A stretch of 24,027 nucleotides of DNA, from assembly GCA_037142735.1 (NCBI GenBank), contig JBAXAB010000011.1, forward strand, positions 1-24,027, written 5' to 3'. Numbering within the stretch: the stretch's first letter is position 1; each line of letters begins with the position of its first letter. Positions 15,771 to 21,485 of this stretch are shown one piece after another. The notes under the pieces are model-generated. The model ran no database searches. It was not told the DNA's origin and was given only the letters and a program-made list of their open reading frames with translations. This DNA is from JBAXAB01 sp037142735. Its GTDB lineage: Bacteria; Patescibacteriota; Minisyncoccia; Phycocordibacterales; CAIZLB01. Position numbers and translations under genes: made by a program.

Positions 15771-16405
15771 TAAACCACCCATTCAAATCGCTTGCGGAAA
15801 ACGAGTTTAGGATTATAGAGGTTAAACCTTGCACTAAAAAATTCCTATTCCACTCCAGTGGTAAAAAGTTAGAAATCTTAGACCCTATTTATAACAGTAC
15901 GCATGGAGCGTATGGGAATGTTCATGAATATGGAGTTCCCGTAGTTTTTGCCTCAGATAAGCCATCTAATGCTTTTTGTTATGAACCAACGGATTTATAC
16001 AAAGAGACTAGAGAGAGGGTTGGTACTTCTGTTTATCATCGACTTGTACATGAAAATCATAAAATATTACTCGGTGTAATCTTAAAAGGTTACATTTATG
16101 TATTAAATGGCAGTGATTTTTATGAAGTTACAAGAGAAGATTTTGAGACAGGTAAGTGGATTAGGTCAACAGAATGGATTTCTCAGAACAGGGTTACTCC
16201 AATCGATTCTATAGAAATAACAAAACCGTATGATTGGGAGATGTTACCAGAGTATGAATTTTTAGGAACTGAGCACGTAGGACAAATGGAGGCTGAAGAA
16301 TATATTTCTCTTGCAAAAGATGAAGGGGTAAAGAGTGCGATAAAAAACCTTATAAGTAGCCCATTTGTTCCAGTAATTCCAAAGGGTCTTGAAAAATACC
16401 TTTAA
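15767..16405 (+). CDS. Unknown protein, possibly ADP-ribosyltransferase-like fold
   Basis: 212 residues, soluble, no membrane segment. I cannot name a family. The N-terminal part has a pattern seen in several ART-fold groups: a basic strand leading to His-Ser-Ser (KKFLFHSSGKKLEIL, H29), then a loop with Tyr residues and VPVVFASDKPSNAF at about 58-70, as in x-H-G/S-x ... VFAT-x3-x-A-F. The C-terminal half (EYEFLGTEHVGQMEAEEYI) is acidic and unlike anything I know. The start codon is inside the ligA stop, so expression is coupled to the ligase, another NAD user. A terminator follows immediately. Function is unknown; the ART fold is a weak inference. Confidence 0.75.
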   Translation: MINHPFKSLAENEFRIIEVKPCTKKFLFHSSGKKLEILDPIYNSTHGAYGNVHEYGVPVVFASDKPSNAFCYEPTDLYKETRERVGTSVYHRLVHENHKILLGVILKGYIYVLNGSDFYEVTREDFETGKWIRSTEWISQNRVTPIDSIEITKPYDWEMLPEYEFLGTEHVGQMEAEEYISLAKDEGVKSAIKNLISSPFVPVIPKGLEKYL

Positions 16406-16433
16406 TTATTAAGGTATTTTAATAATTTTTTTA
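16393..16433 (+). terminator. Terminator of the ligA unit
   Basis: AAAATACCTT (16393-16402) pairs with AAGGTATTTT (16411-16420) across an 8-nt loop, followed by a T-rich run with seven T in a row. It overlaps the stop codon of the unknown gene. Confidence 0.7.
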
Positions 16434-16447
16434 TTTGAACTTCATCT

Positions 16448-16463
16448 TGATGTAGTAACATCA
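16448..16463. promoter_or_regulatory. Inverted repeat upstream of hicB, possible operator
   Basis: TGATGT-AGTA-ACATCA, with a further CATC-TT-GATG dyad overlapping its left half (16443-16452). It directly precedes the -10 box, where a toxin-antitoxin autorepressor would bind. The operator role is inferred. Confidence 0.4.
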
Positions 16464-16467
16464 AAAA

Positions 16468-16473
16468 TATGAT
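16468..16473 (+). promoter_or_regulatory. -10 box of the hicB-hicA pair
   Basis: TATGAT followed by AAAGT, ending 13 nt before the ATG at 16487. An upstream in-frame ATG at 16469 lies inside this box and so is not used as the start. Confidence 0.5.
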
Positions 16474-16486
16474 AAAGTTCAACTAT

Positions 16487-16735
16487 ATGTCACAAACTTT
16501 TGAATATAAAGTCGAGTATGAACTGGACAAGGAAACTGGACAGGTCACTGCGACTATTCCAGAGCTTAATCACATTTCATCCTTTGGCGATTCCTTTGCT
16601 GAAGCTGAATCTAGTATTAGAGAAGCGGCTTTAGGTTACATGGAGCTTATGTTGAAAGAGCATAAAGAAATTCCTAGACCGTCTTTTCATACAGAGGGAA
16701 CATATCTCAAGCTATTCGTGCCTAAAACTAATTAG
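16487..16735 (+). CDS. hicB: HicB-like antitoxin
   Basis: 82 residues from the ATG at 16487; the in-frame ATG 18 nt upstream overlaps the -10 box and is rejected. The text shows the degenerate RNase H fold of HicB: strands around YKVEYELDKETGQVTATIPEL, then SFGDSFAEAESSIREAALGYMELML, the helix that follows the GDS/GDT turn in this family, and a short C-terminal strand. It would bind and block the HicA-type protein encoded 6 nt downstream. There is no separate DNA-binding domain, so any autorepression would need the HicB core or the complex. The gene order antitoxin-toxin is the reverse of the classical hicA-hicB. Confidence 0.85.
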   Translation: MSQTFEYKVEYELDKETGQVTATIPELNHISSFGDSFAEAESSIREAALGYMELMLKEHKEIPRPSFHTEGTYLKLFVPKTN

Positions 16736-16740
16736 TTTTA
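16723..16740. repeat. 18-bp perfect palindrome between hicB and hicA
   Basis: TAAAACTAATTAGTTTTA spans the hicB stop (TAG at 16733-16735) and ends one base before the hicA ATG. In RNA it could fold over the hicA start region; in DNA it could be a binding site. Neither is shown. Confidence 0.6.
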
Positions 16741-16741
16741 C

Positions 16742-16969
16742 ATGACAAAACTCGCAAGGCTATCTGCGCTTAAAGTAATTAGAAAATTAAAGAAGGTTGG
16801 ATTTATTGAAACTCATCAAAGAGGGAGTCATGTCTACTTAAAGAGTATTGATGGAATAAAAACTGTAACGGTTCCTTATCATGGATCAAAGGACATACCA
16901 ATCGGAACACTTTATAATATCGTGATTAGACAAGCAGGGCTAACTGTAGATGAGTTTAATGCCCTCTAA
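16742..16969 (+). CDS. hicA: HicA/YcfA-like mRNA interferase toxin
   Basis: 75 residues, the usual size. HicA toxins have a dsRBD-like fold and cut mRNA with one catalytic His. Visible landmarks: GFIETHQRGSHVYLK, with catalytic-type H30 in the Gly-Ser-His motif, and the VTVPYHGSKDIPIGTLYNIVIRQAG segment in outline, matching the family's VPxHxxxxIxxGTLxxIxxxAG pattern. Downstream of hicB in one unit. The gene is intact, so the pair may be active, or kept as a stability or antiphage element. Confidence 0.88.
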   Translation: MTKLARLSALKVIRKLKKVGFIETHQRGSHVYLKSIDGIKTVTVPYHGSKDIPIGTLYNIVIRQAGLTVDEFNAL

Positions 16970-16989
16970 GTGGCACTTTCTCAAATATT

Positions 16990-16998
16990 TGCTATCAT
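16990..16998 (+). promoter_or_regulatory. Extended -10 promoter of gatC
   Basis: TGCTATCAT ends 10 nt before the ATG at 17009, giving a leader of about 3-4 nt. It shows that gatC is independent of the hic pair and supports 17009 over the upstream GTG at 16970. Confidence 0.55.
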
Positions 16999-17008
16999 AG
17001 AAAACAAC

Positions 17009-17305
17009 ATGGAAATCACCCCAGCTGAAATCGAAAAACTCGCAAGCCTCTCTCGTATGAAAATCAGTGACGCCGAAAAAGCCTCTTTTGCAAAGGAAAT
17101 TGGATCTATTTTGAATTATGTTAATCAGATTAAGGAGGTTGTTGCCGACACAAAACGTTCTACAACCCCATCGGATTACCCTCATCGAAACGTAATGCGC
17201 GAAGATGTTTCAAATCGTGAAGTCCTCGAAAATCCAGCTGATGTTGTTGCAAGCGCTCCTGCTTCACAGGACGGCTTCGTAAAAGTTAAAAAAATCCTAA
17301 ACTAA
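17009..17305 (+). CDS. gatC: GatC, Asp/Glu-tRNA amidotransferase subunit C
   Basis: 98 residues from the ATG at 17009, normal for GatC (MEITPAEIEKLASLSRMKISDAEK opening, in outline; conserved LxxIxxYVNQIKEVV helix; DVVASAPASQDGFVKVKKIL end, the typical PAxxxGxFxVPKIL pattern). GatC is the belt peptide linking GatA and GatB in the complex that converts Glu-tRNA-Gln or Asp-tRNA-Asn to the amide. Its stop overlaps the gatA start by one base (TAATG). gatB is not in this window. Confidence 0.93.
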   Translation: MEITPAEIEKLASLSRMKISDAEKASFAKEIGSILNYVNQIKEVVADTKRSTTPSDYPHRNVMREDVSNREVLENPADVVASAPASQDGFVKVKKILN

Positions 17306-18753
17306 TGCAAAACCTTACTATTGAAAAAGCACAGGAGATGATGAATAGTGGGGAACTGACTTCAGAAAAGTTGGTCAATTATTATATTGAAAATATTAAA
17401 TCCAAAAACAAAGACATCTATGCATATTTGGAAGTTTTTGACGATGCGCTTGATATGGCAAAATTGGCTGACAAGGAACGAGCTTCTTCAAATGATAAAG
17501 TTGCATTACTAAAACAAAAACCACTTCTCGGTATTCCATGCGCAGTCAAAGATAATATAGTTATTGCTGGTAAAATCGCCAGCGCCTCTTCAAAAATTTT
17601 GGAAAAATATGTTGCACCACACAATGCTGCGGTAATTATCAAGTTGCGAGATGCCGGTGCGATTTTTATCGGTCGCACAAATATGGATGAATTTGCCATG
17701 GGAGGTTCAACTGAAAACTCTGCATTTGGGGTGACTAAAAACCCTATTGATTTAACAAGAGTCGCTGGAGGCTCGTCTGGTGGTTCTGCTGCAGCAGTTG
17801 CTATGGATGGAGCCTTAATCGCCCTTGGGTCTGATACAGGTGGCTCGATTCGCCAACCTGCCTCATATTGTGGAGTGGTTGGACTAAAGCCTACATATGG
17901 ATCAGTTTCTCGACATGGACTTATGGCCATGGGTTCATCTTTGGATGTGATTGGTCCAATAACCAATTCAGTTCGTGATGCTGAAATTGTTTTTAATATT
18001 ATTAAGGGAGATGAAAAAACTGGCAGCGTGCACGACTCAAACGCACTTACAAATTCTGAATACGAAAAACTTAAAAATGATAAAGACCGCTCTAAGATAA
18101 AAATCGGTGTTATTCCAGAATTATTTAATATTGGAGGAATCGATGAAGAAGTTATTAAAAACTTTAATAGTTCTATTGAAAAGTTTAAAAATGCTGGTTA
18201 CGAAATTGTTGATGTCTCACTTCCGCTCCTTAAATATTCGCTCGCGGTATATTATGTGGTCATGCCAGCTGAAGTTTCTTCAAACATGGGTCGCTTTGAC
18301 GGTGTAAAATTCGGATCTAAAATAGAAGGGGCAAGTCTACTTGAAGATTATCTGAAGACAAGAGGGGAACTATTAGGAAAAGAAGTTCGCCGTCGTATTA
18401 TGCTCGGTACTTATGTGCTCTCATCTGGATATCACGACGCTTATTACAACAAGGCTAACTCAGTTCGCGATCTGTTACGAGCAGACTTCAAAAAGGCTTT
18501 TGAAAAAGTAGACGTAATCCTCACTCCAACCGTTCCATCTCCTGCATTTAAAATTGGTCAAAACTCTGATGACCCGATCAAGATGTATTTGGAAGATATC
18601 TTTACTGTAACTGCGAACCTTGTAGGAGTACCTGCAATTTCTATCCCTTCCGGTAAGGCTGACGGATTACCCCTAGGACTACAGTTCATGGCCCCTCATG
18701 CACGTGAGGATATATTATTTACATTGGGTAAAAAATTCGAAGAGATTCGTTAG
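17305..18753 (+). CDS. gatA: GatA, Asp/Glu-tRNA amidotransferase subunit A
   Basis: 482 residues, usual length. Amidase-signature enzyme that releases ammonia from Gln for tRNA-dependent amidation. The Ser-cisSer-Lys triad is present: K82 (AVKDNI), S157 (GGSSGGSAAAVA) and S181 (SDTGGSIRQPA). The Gln-binding C-terminal region (FTVTANLVGVPAISIP, GLPLGLQ) is intact. Translationally coupled to gatC. Its presence implies that Gln-tRNA and/or Asn-tRNA are made by the indirect route. Confidence 0.97.
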   Translation: MQNLTIEKAQEMMNSGELTSEKLVNYYIENIKSKNKDIYAYLEVFDDALDMAKLADKERASSNDKVALLKQKPLLGIPCAVKDNIVIAGKIASASSKILEKYVAPHNAAVIIKLRDAGAIFIGRTNMDEFAMGGSTENSAFGVTKNPIDLTRVAGGSSGGSAAAVAMDGALIALGSDTGGSIRQPASYCGVVGLKPTYGSVSRHGLMAMGSSLDVIGPITNSVRDAEIVFNIIKGDEKTGSVHDSNALTNSEYEKLKNDKDRSKIKIGVIPELFNIGGIDEEVIKNFNSSIEKFKNAGYEIVDVSLPLLKYSLAVYYVVMPAEVSSNMGRFDGVKFGSKIEGASLLEDYLKTRGELLGKEVRRRIMLGTYVLSSGYHDAYYNKANSVRDLLRADFKKAFEKVDVILTPTVPSPAFKIGQNSDDPIKMYLEDIFTVTANLVGVPAISIPSGKADGLPLGLQFMAPHAREDILFTLGKKFEEIR

Positions 18754-18778
18754 ACTGTTTTAGAAAAGTTTCTTGGAG

Positions 18779-18784
18779 TATAAT
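18779..18784 (+). promoter_or_regulatory. -10 box of the HEPN-like gene
   Basis: TATAAT; start predicted near 18791, giving an approximately 50-nt leader that contains the hairpin at 18797-18823. Confidence 0.55.
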
Positions 18785-18796
18785 ACCTAAGAGATC

Positions 18797-18823
18797 GCCG
18801 CGCTTCAGATGTCAGTGCGCGGC
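18797..18823 (+). promoter_or_regulatory. GC-rich hairpin in the leader of the HEPN-like gene
   Basis: GCCGCGC (18797-18803) pairs perfectly with GCGCGGC (18817-18823) across 13 nt. It is far more GC-rich than its surroundings and has no T-run, so it is not a terminator. It lies just after the predicted start of transcription and before the chosen ATG at 18842; an alternative in-frame ATG at 18809 sits in its loop. Confidence 0.55.
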
Positions 18824-18841
18824 ATGATTTCGCAAAATCAC

Positions 18842-19630
18842 ATGGCAGAACCTAAAAAAGACGACAAAGGAAAATCAGCAAAACCTGCTCCAGGCGGAAT
18901 AAACATCGCCAAAGATGTGGAAATATTATTTGGAGTGATTGCCGCTCTTGTGCTGATCTATGTTTTTTTCTCAGGCATTTTTAAATACTTTAGAGGAAGT
19001 GGTGACGGGACGTCTACTTCTCAATGGGAGGATTTCAAAAATTGGCTGGTGCATTTTATTGCGGGATCAATCAATGTGTTAACTTTTGTTTCAGTTTTTT
19101 TAACATTGATTTTCCTCATGGGAATTTATTATTCGAAATTTCGTAGGGATGAAATCATTGATGACTTAAAACATAAGGATCTTGAACTTGCAGCACAGGC
19201 GCAACATGAAATGTTACAGGCCGGATCGGTCGTTTCTACACCAGCTGGCCCTGCAGGTCTGCCAGGAGCTGTTGGTTCTTCGTACGAAACAGGCCTCGCT
19301 ACTGTTCAAAGCGCCGGAGCTGAACAATGGAAGGGTGTTGAGAAATACATGCAATCACGCAATCCGTCAGATATGCGACTTGCTGTCCTTGAAGCAGACA
19401 TTCTTCTGTATGACATGTTGGAACAAATTGGTTTTGAAGGGGACACTATTGCTGATAAATTAAAATCAGCAGATCCTGCTAGCTTTAATACACTGAATGA
19501 GGCGTGGAGTGCTCACAAAGTCCGTAATATTATCGCCCATGAAGGTTCTAATTATGAAATCACATATGACATTGCTCGCCGGGCAATTAATTCCTACAAA
19601 AAGGTTTTTGACGAGTTTTACTTCATTTAG
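18842..19630 (+). CDS. Two-TM membrane protein with C-terminal HEPN-like domain
   Basis: 262 residues from the ATG at 18842, chosen because the upstream in-frame ATG at 18809 is in the loop of a leader hairpin and the MAEPKKDDKGK opening looks natural. Membrane helices lie near residues 27-49 and 73-97, then a charged helix, a Gly/Pro/Ala linker (about 135-155) and a helical C-terminal domain. The latter ends in AHKVRNIIAHEG (R228-N229-x3-H233), matching the R-x4-6-H motif of HEPN ribonucleases, followed by ITYDIARRAINSYKKVFDEF, a typical closing helix. Known HEPN proteins cut RNA or bind nucleotides; whether this membrane form does so is unknown. Stands alone, between gatA and the initiator tRNA. 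Confidence 0.85.
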   Translation: MAEPKKDDKGKSAKPAPGGINIAKDVEILFGVIAALVLIYVFFSGIFKYFRGSGDGTSTSQWEDFKNWLVHFIAGSINVLTFVSVFLTLIFLMGIYYSKFRRDEIIDDLKHKDLELAAQAQHEMLQAGSVVSTPAGPAGLPGAVGSSYETGLATVQSAGAEQWKGVEKYMQSRNPSDMRLAVLEADILLYDMLEQIGFEGDTIADKLKSADPASFNTLNEAWSAHKVRNIIAHEGSNYEITYDIARRAINSYKKVFDEFYFI

Positions 19631-19649
19631 AGAGCTGTCTATCCTAGGG

Positions 19650-19677
19650 TTGATTTTTTGGGCTTCTTATGTATAAT
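19650..19677 (+). promoter_or_regulatory. Promoter upstream of the initiator tRNA
   Basis: TTGATT (19650-19655), 16-nt spacer, TATAAT (19672-19677). Start near 19684 leaves about 46 nt of 5' precursor before the tRNA. TATACT at 19705-19710 is a second candidate, closer to the tRNA. Confidence 0.55.
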
Positions 19678-19729
19678 TTATGAACGCTAAATATGGATGG
19701 TGGCTATACTGCAGTATATTCAGCAATAT

Positions 19730-19800
19730 AGCGGGGTAGAGAAGTAGCATCTCGAGAGGCTCATAACCTCTAGACCCCGGTGCAAATCCGGGCCCCGCAA
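19730..19800 (+). tRNA. Initiator tRNA-fMet(CAT) with atypical D- and T-loops
   Basis: 71 nt, anticodon CAT at 19762-19764. Initiator hallmarks: unpaired 1:72 (A19730 opposite A19799) followed by a GCGGGG/CCCCGC stem, U8 at 19737 and purine-11:pyrimidine-24 (A:T) in the D-stem. The anticodon stem is AGAGG/CCTCT, so only two of the three initiator G-C pairs are kept (29:41 is A:T). The D-loop is just AGTAGCA and lacks the G18-G19 pair; the T-loop is TGCAAAT, with G where T55 is normal. Discriminator A19800; CCA is not encoded (next bases CAA). The nucleotidyltransferase gene begins 21 nt downstream, probably on the same transcript. Confidence 0.88.
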
Positions 19801-19821
19801 CAAGAATACAAAAGACTACTT

Positions 19822-20526
19822 ATGAAAAACAGTTTTAGAAAAATTGATGTGGTTATTTTATGCGGTGGAAAGGGTACTCGAATGGGGGATTTGGTGAAGG
19901 ACGTGCCAAAGCCACTTATCAAAATCGGGGACAAGACACTTTTGCAGATGAAATTAGAAGCATTGCCACAAAATGTGGAGCGTGTTTTTATTGTGGTTAG
20001 TCATATGAAGGAAAAAATTATAGAGCATGTTGAAGCATTAAAGTACCCAAAGCCAATTGTTTTTGTCGACCAAAAAGAGACGTTGGGGACGGCTCATGCC
20101 CTGTGGCAGGTGAAGGATCAGGTAGGGGAACACTTTATTTCAATGATGGGAGACGATTTGTATTCAACCAAAGATATTGAGTTTTTATCTGGTTTAGAAT
20201 GGGGACTTAGTACGTTGCCAAAACCACCTAAGATAGGGGAACTTAGTTTCGAAAAGGAGGGGGATTATTTTACGTCTGCCTTAACAGTAGATGAAAAATT
20301 CAGCCTTGAAGTGGTGAATTATGACTGCGGTATGTACAAATTGAAACGAGACATTTTTAATCAAGAAATGGTGCCTATAAAACAAGGTAAAGAATTTGGA
20401 TTACCTCATACGATAATTAAGTTTGTTGAAGACACCAAAACACCTTTATATCTGCACCGCTTAGGTATGTGGGAAATAATTAATTCCCCAGAAGATCTGG
20501 ATCGAGTCAAAAATACTCGCCTTTAG
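19822..20526 (+). CDS. Sugar-1-phosphate nucleotidyltransferase
   Basis: 234 residues from the ATG at 19822; an in-frame upstream ATG at 19780 lies within the tRNA and is rejected. The Rossmann-like NTP-transferase signature is clear: LCGGKGTRM (13-21), KPLI (30-33), and the metal-binding MMGDD near residue 110. It would make an NDP-sugar (dTDP-glucose, GDP-mannose, UDP- or CDP-sugar) for envelope polysaccharide. The base and sugar cannot be told from sequence alone. There is no C-terminal left-handed helix domain, so it is a minimal form and not GlmU/GlgC-like. No promoter of its own, so probably read through from the initiator tRNA. Confidence 0.88.
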   Translation: MKNSFRKIDVVILCGGKGTRMGDLVKDVPKPLIKIGDKTLLQMKLEALPQNVERVFIVVSHMKEKIIEHVEALKYPKPIVFVDQKETLGTAHALWQVKDQVGEHFISMMGDDLYSTKDIEFLSGLEWGLSTLPKPPKIGELSFEKEGDYFTSALTVDEKFSLEVVNYDCGMYKLKRDIFNQEMVPIKQGKEFGLPHTIIKFVEDTKTPLYLHRLGMWEIINSPEDLDRVKNTRL

Positions 20527-20543
20527 TCTCTTGGTTTATTAAT

Positions 20544-20572
20544 TTGTAAACGCCTCGTTTTTGTATTATATT
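20544..20572 (+). promoter_or_regulatory. Promoter of tRNA-Met(CAT)
   Basis: TTGTAA (20544-20549), 17-nt spacer, TATATT (20567-20572). Start near 20579, 13 nt before the tRNA. Confidence 0.55.
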
Positions 20573-20591
20573 GTCAGAACGTTAGTTATAT

Positions 20592-20664
20592 GTCGGGGTA
20601 GCTCAGTCGGTAGAGCACAGGACTCATAAGCCTGGGGTCGTGGGTTCGATCCCCACCCCCGACA
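20592..20664 (+). tRNA. tRNA with CAT anticodon, elongator Met (or Ile2)
   Basis: 73 nt. Acceptor GTCGGGG/CCCCGAC fully paired, so it is not an initiator. Normal D-loop with GG, T-loop TTCGATC with standard TTC. Anticodon loop CTCATAA. The closing pair 31:39 is A-G, a mismatch. Discriminator A, no encoded CCA. A CAT anticodon could also be an Ile tRNA needing lysidine; the second possibility cannot be ruled out from this window. Confidence 0.9.
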
Positions 20665-20688
20665 CACTTTTAGACCTGAAGTTTTTCA

Positions 20689-20697
20689 TGTTATATT
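20689..20697 (+). promoter_or_regulatory. Leaderless promoter of gmk
   Basis: TGTTATATT, an extended -10 box, ends 5 nt before the gmk ATG, so transcription should start at the ATG or within a base or two of it. Confidence 0.6.
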
Positions 20698-20702
20698 GAT
20701 AT

Positions 20703-21296
20703 ATGGCAGTATTATCTCATCTTAAAAAACCAACTATTTTTGTAGTAGCAGCCCCCTCCGCGACAGGTAAAACTACAATGGTTGAAATGTTGTTAAACAC
20801 AATGGGGGACAAGTTGGTGCGTGCAATTACAGCCACTTCTCGTCCGCCGAGGGAAGGAGAGGTTCATGGAGAGCATTATTACTTTTATCCAGGTGGTGAA
20901 TTTGAAAGAAAAATTAAAGAAGATTTTTTTATCGAATATGTAAATGTTCATGGAAAAAACTATGGACTGCCTAAGCATGAATTAGAGCGCCTGCTAAGTT
21001 CAGGTAAAAGCCCCGTTCTCGTAATTGAGCTTGAAGGAATTTTGAGCATACGTGAAAAGGTTTCTAAAGATTTGTATAGTAAAGTTGTAGATATTTTTCT
21101 TCTTCCGCCAAGCGAAGAGGAACTTGTCCGGCGCATGAAGAAGAGGGGAGCTGTCTCTGAAGAGGAGATAAAGACGCGCCTTGAGACGATGAGGGTAGAA
21201 ATGCAAAATAAAGACAAATTCAGTCATCAGGTGTTGAACGACGACCTGGATAAAGCGTTCCAAGAGGTTCTGCGTATTGTAGAATCCAACCTCTAA
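20703..21296 (+). CDS. gmk: Guanylate kinase
   Basis: 197 residues, usual length. Phosphorylates GMP to GDP with ATP. P-loop APSATGKTT (17-25), where the family usually has GPSGxGKST, then the GMP-binding segment TSRPPREGEVHGEHYYF and EYVNVHGKNYGLP, and the lid/C-terminal region with LPPSEEELVRRMKKRG. All essential landmarks are present. Lies between two tRNA genes with its own promoter. Confidence 0.96.
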   Translation: MAVLSHLKKPTIFVVAAPSATGKTTMVEMLLNTMGDKLVRAITATSRPPREGEVHGEHYYFYPGGEFERKIKEDFFIEYVNVHGKNYGLPKHELERLLSSGKSPVLVIELEGILSIREKVSKDLYSKVVDIFLLPPSEEELVRRMKKRGAVSEEEIKTRLETMRVEMQNKDKFSHQVLNDDLDKAFQEVLRIVESNL

Positions 21297-21323
21297 AACG
21301 TTTTGAAAATCGAGAGTTTTATG

Positions 21324-21329
21324 TATAAT
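21324..21329 (+). promoter_or_regulatory. -10 box of tRNA-Asp
   Basis: TATAAT, 9 nt before the tRNA 5' end, so the precursor has almost no 5' leader. Confidence 0.6.
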
Positions 21330-21338
21330 GACACGCAT

Positions 21339-21410
21339 GCGGCTGTAGCTCAACGGTAGAGCACTCCCCTGTCACGGGAGAGGCCGTGGGATCAACACCC
21401 ATCAGCCGCG
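21339..21410 (+). tRNA. tRNA-Asp(GTC)
   Basis: 72 nt. Acceptor GCGGCTG/CAGCCGC, D-loop AACGGTA with GG, anticodon stem CTCCC/GGGAG, loop CTGTCAC (anticodon GTC), discriminator G73 as usual for Asp. T-loop is ATCAACA, so position 54 is A, not T. CCA is not encoded. The repeat module at 21407 starts inside its last four bases. Confidence 0.95.
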
Positions 21411-21416
21411 CAGAGA

Positions 21417-21444
21417 AAAAACACCCATTTATATGGGTGTTTTT
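21417..21444. terminator. Terminator after tRNA-Asp
   Basis: AAAAACACCCAT pairs with ATGGGTGTTTTT across loop TTAT. T-run on the plus strand; being symmetrical it could work in both directions. Confidence 0.9.
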
Positions 21445-21470
21445 CTGTGGAGTGATGGGACGTGGAACTG

Positions 21471-21479
21471 TGGTATTAT
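21471..21479 (+). promoter_or_regulatory. Leaderless promoter of the 21486 gene
   Basis: TGGTATTAT ends 6 nt before the ATG at 21486. An upstream GTG at 21462 is in frame but lies before the -10 box, so it cannot be in the mRNA. Confidence 0.7.
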
Positions 21480-21485
21480 TATTTT

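Larger units (their letters stand above)
21407..21480 (+). repeat. Terminator-promoter module, copy 1
   Basis: Near-identical to 22428-22502: CGCGCAGA, A-rich arm, CACCCAT hairpin, then the shared tail with GTGATGGGACGTGGAAC and TGGTATTATT. Differences are a few substitutions and two small length changes. It starts in the tRNA-Asp 3' end and finishes with the -10 box of the next gene. Confidence 0.85.

Noticed and set aside
15767..16405. Idea that the ligA-coupled gene is an RES-type or Fic toxin with HicB as antitoxin.
   Set aside because: No HPFxxGNGR (Fic) motif and no RES triad; a terminator and a new promoter separate it from hicB.
17418..17966. 182-codon minus-strand frame over gatA.
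   Set aside because: It is antisense to the conserved amidase signature; its Ser/Pro/Ala-rich text follows from the Gly/Ser codons on the other strand.
19681..19740. 19-codon ORF (ATG at 19681, stop inside the initiator tRNA) just downstream of a TATAAT.
   Set aside because: The predicted transcription start falls after its ATG, it runs into the tRNA, and its codons show no coding bias; it is more likely tRNA 5' precursor.
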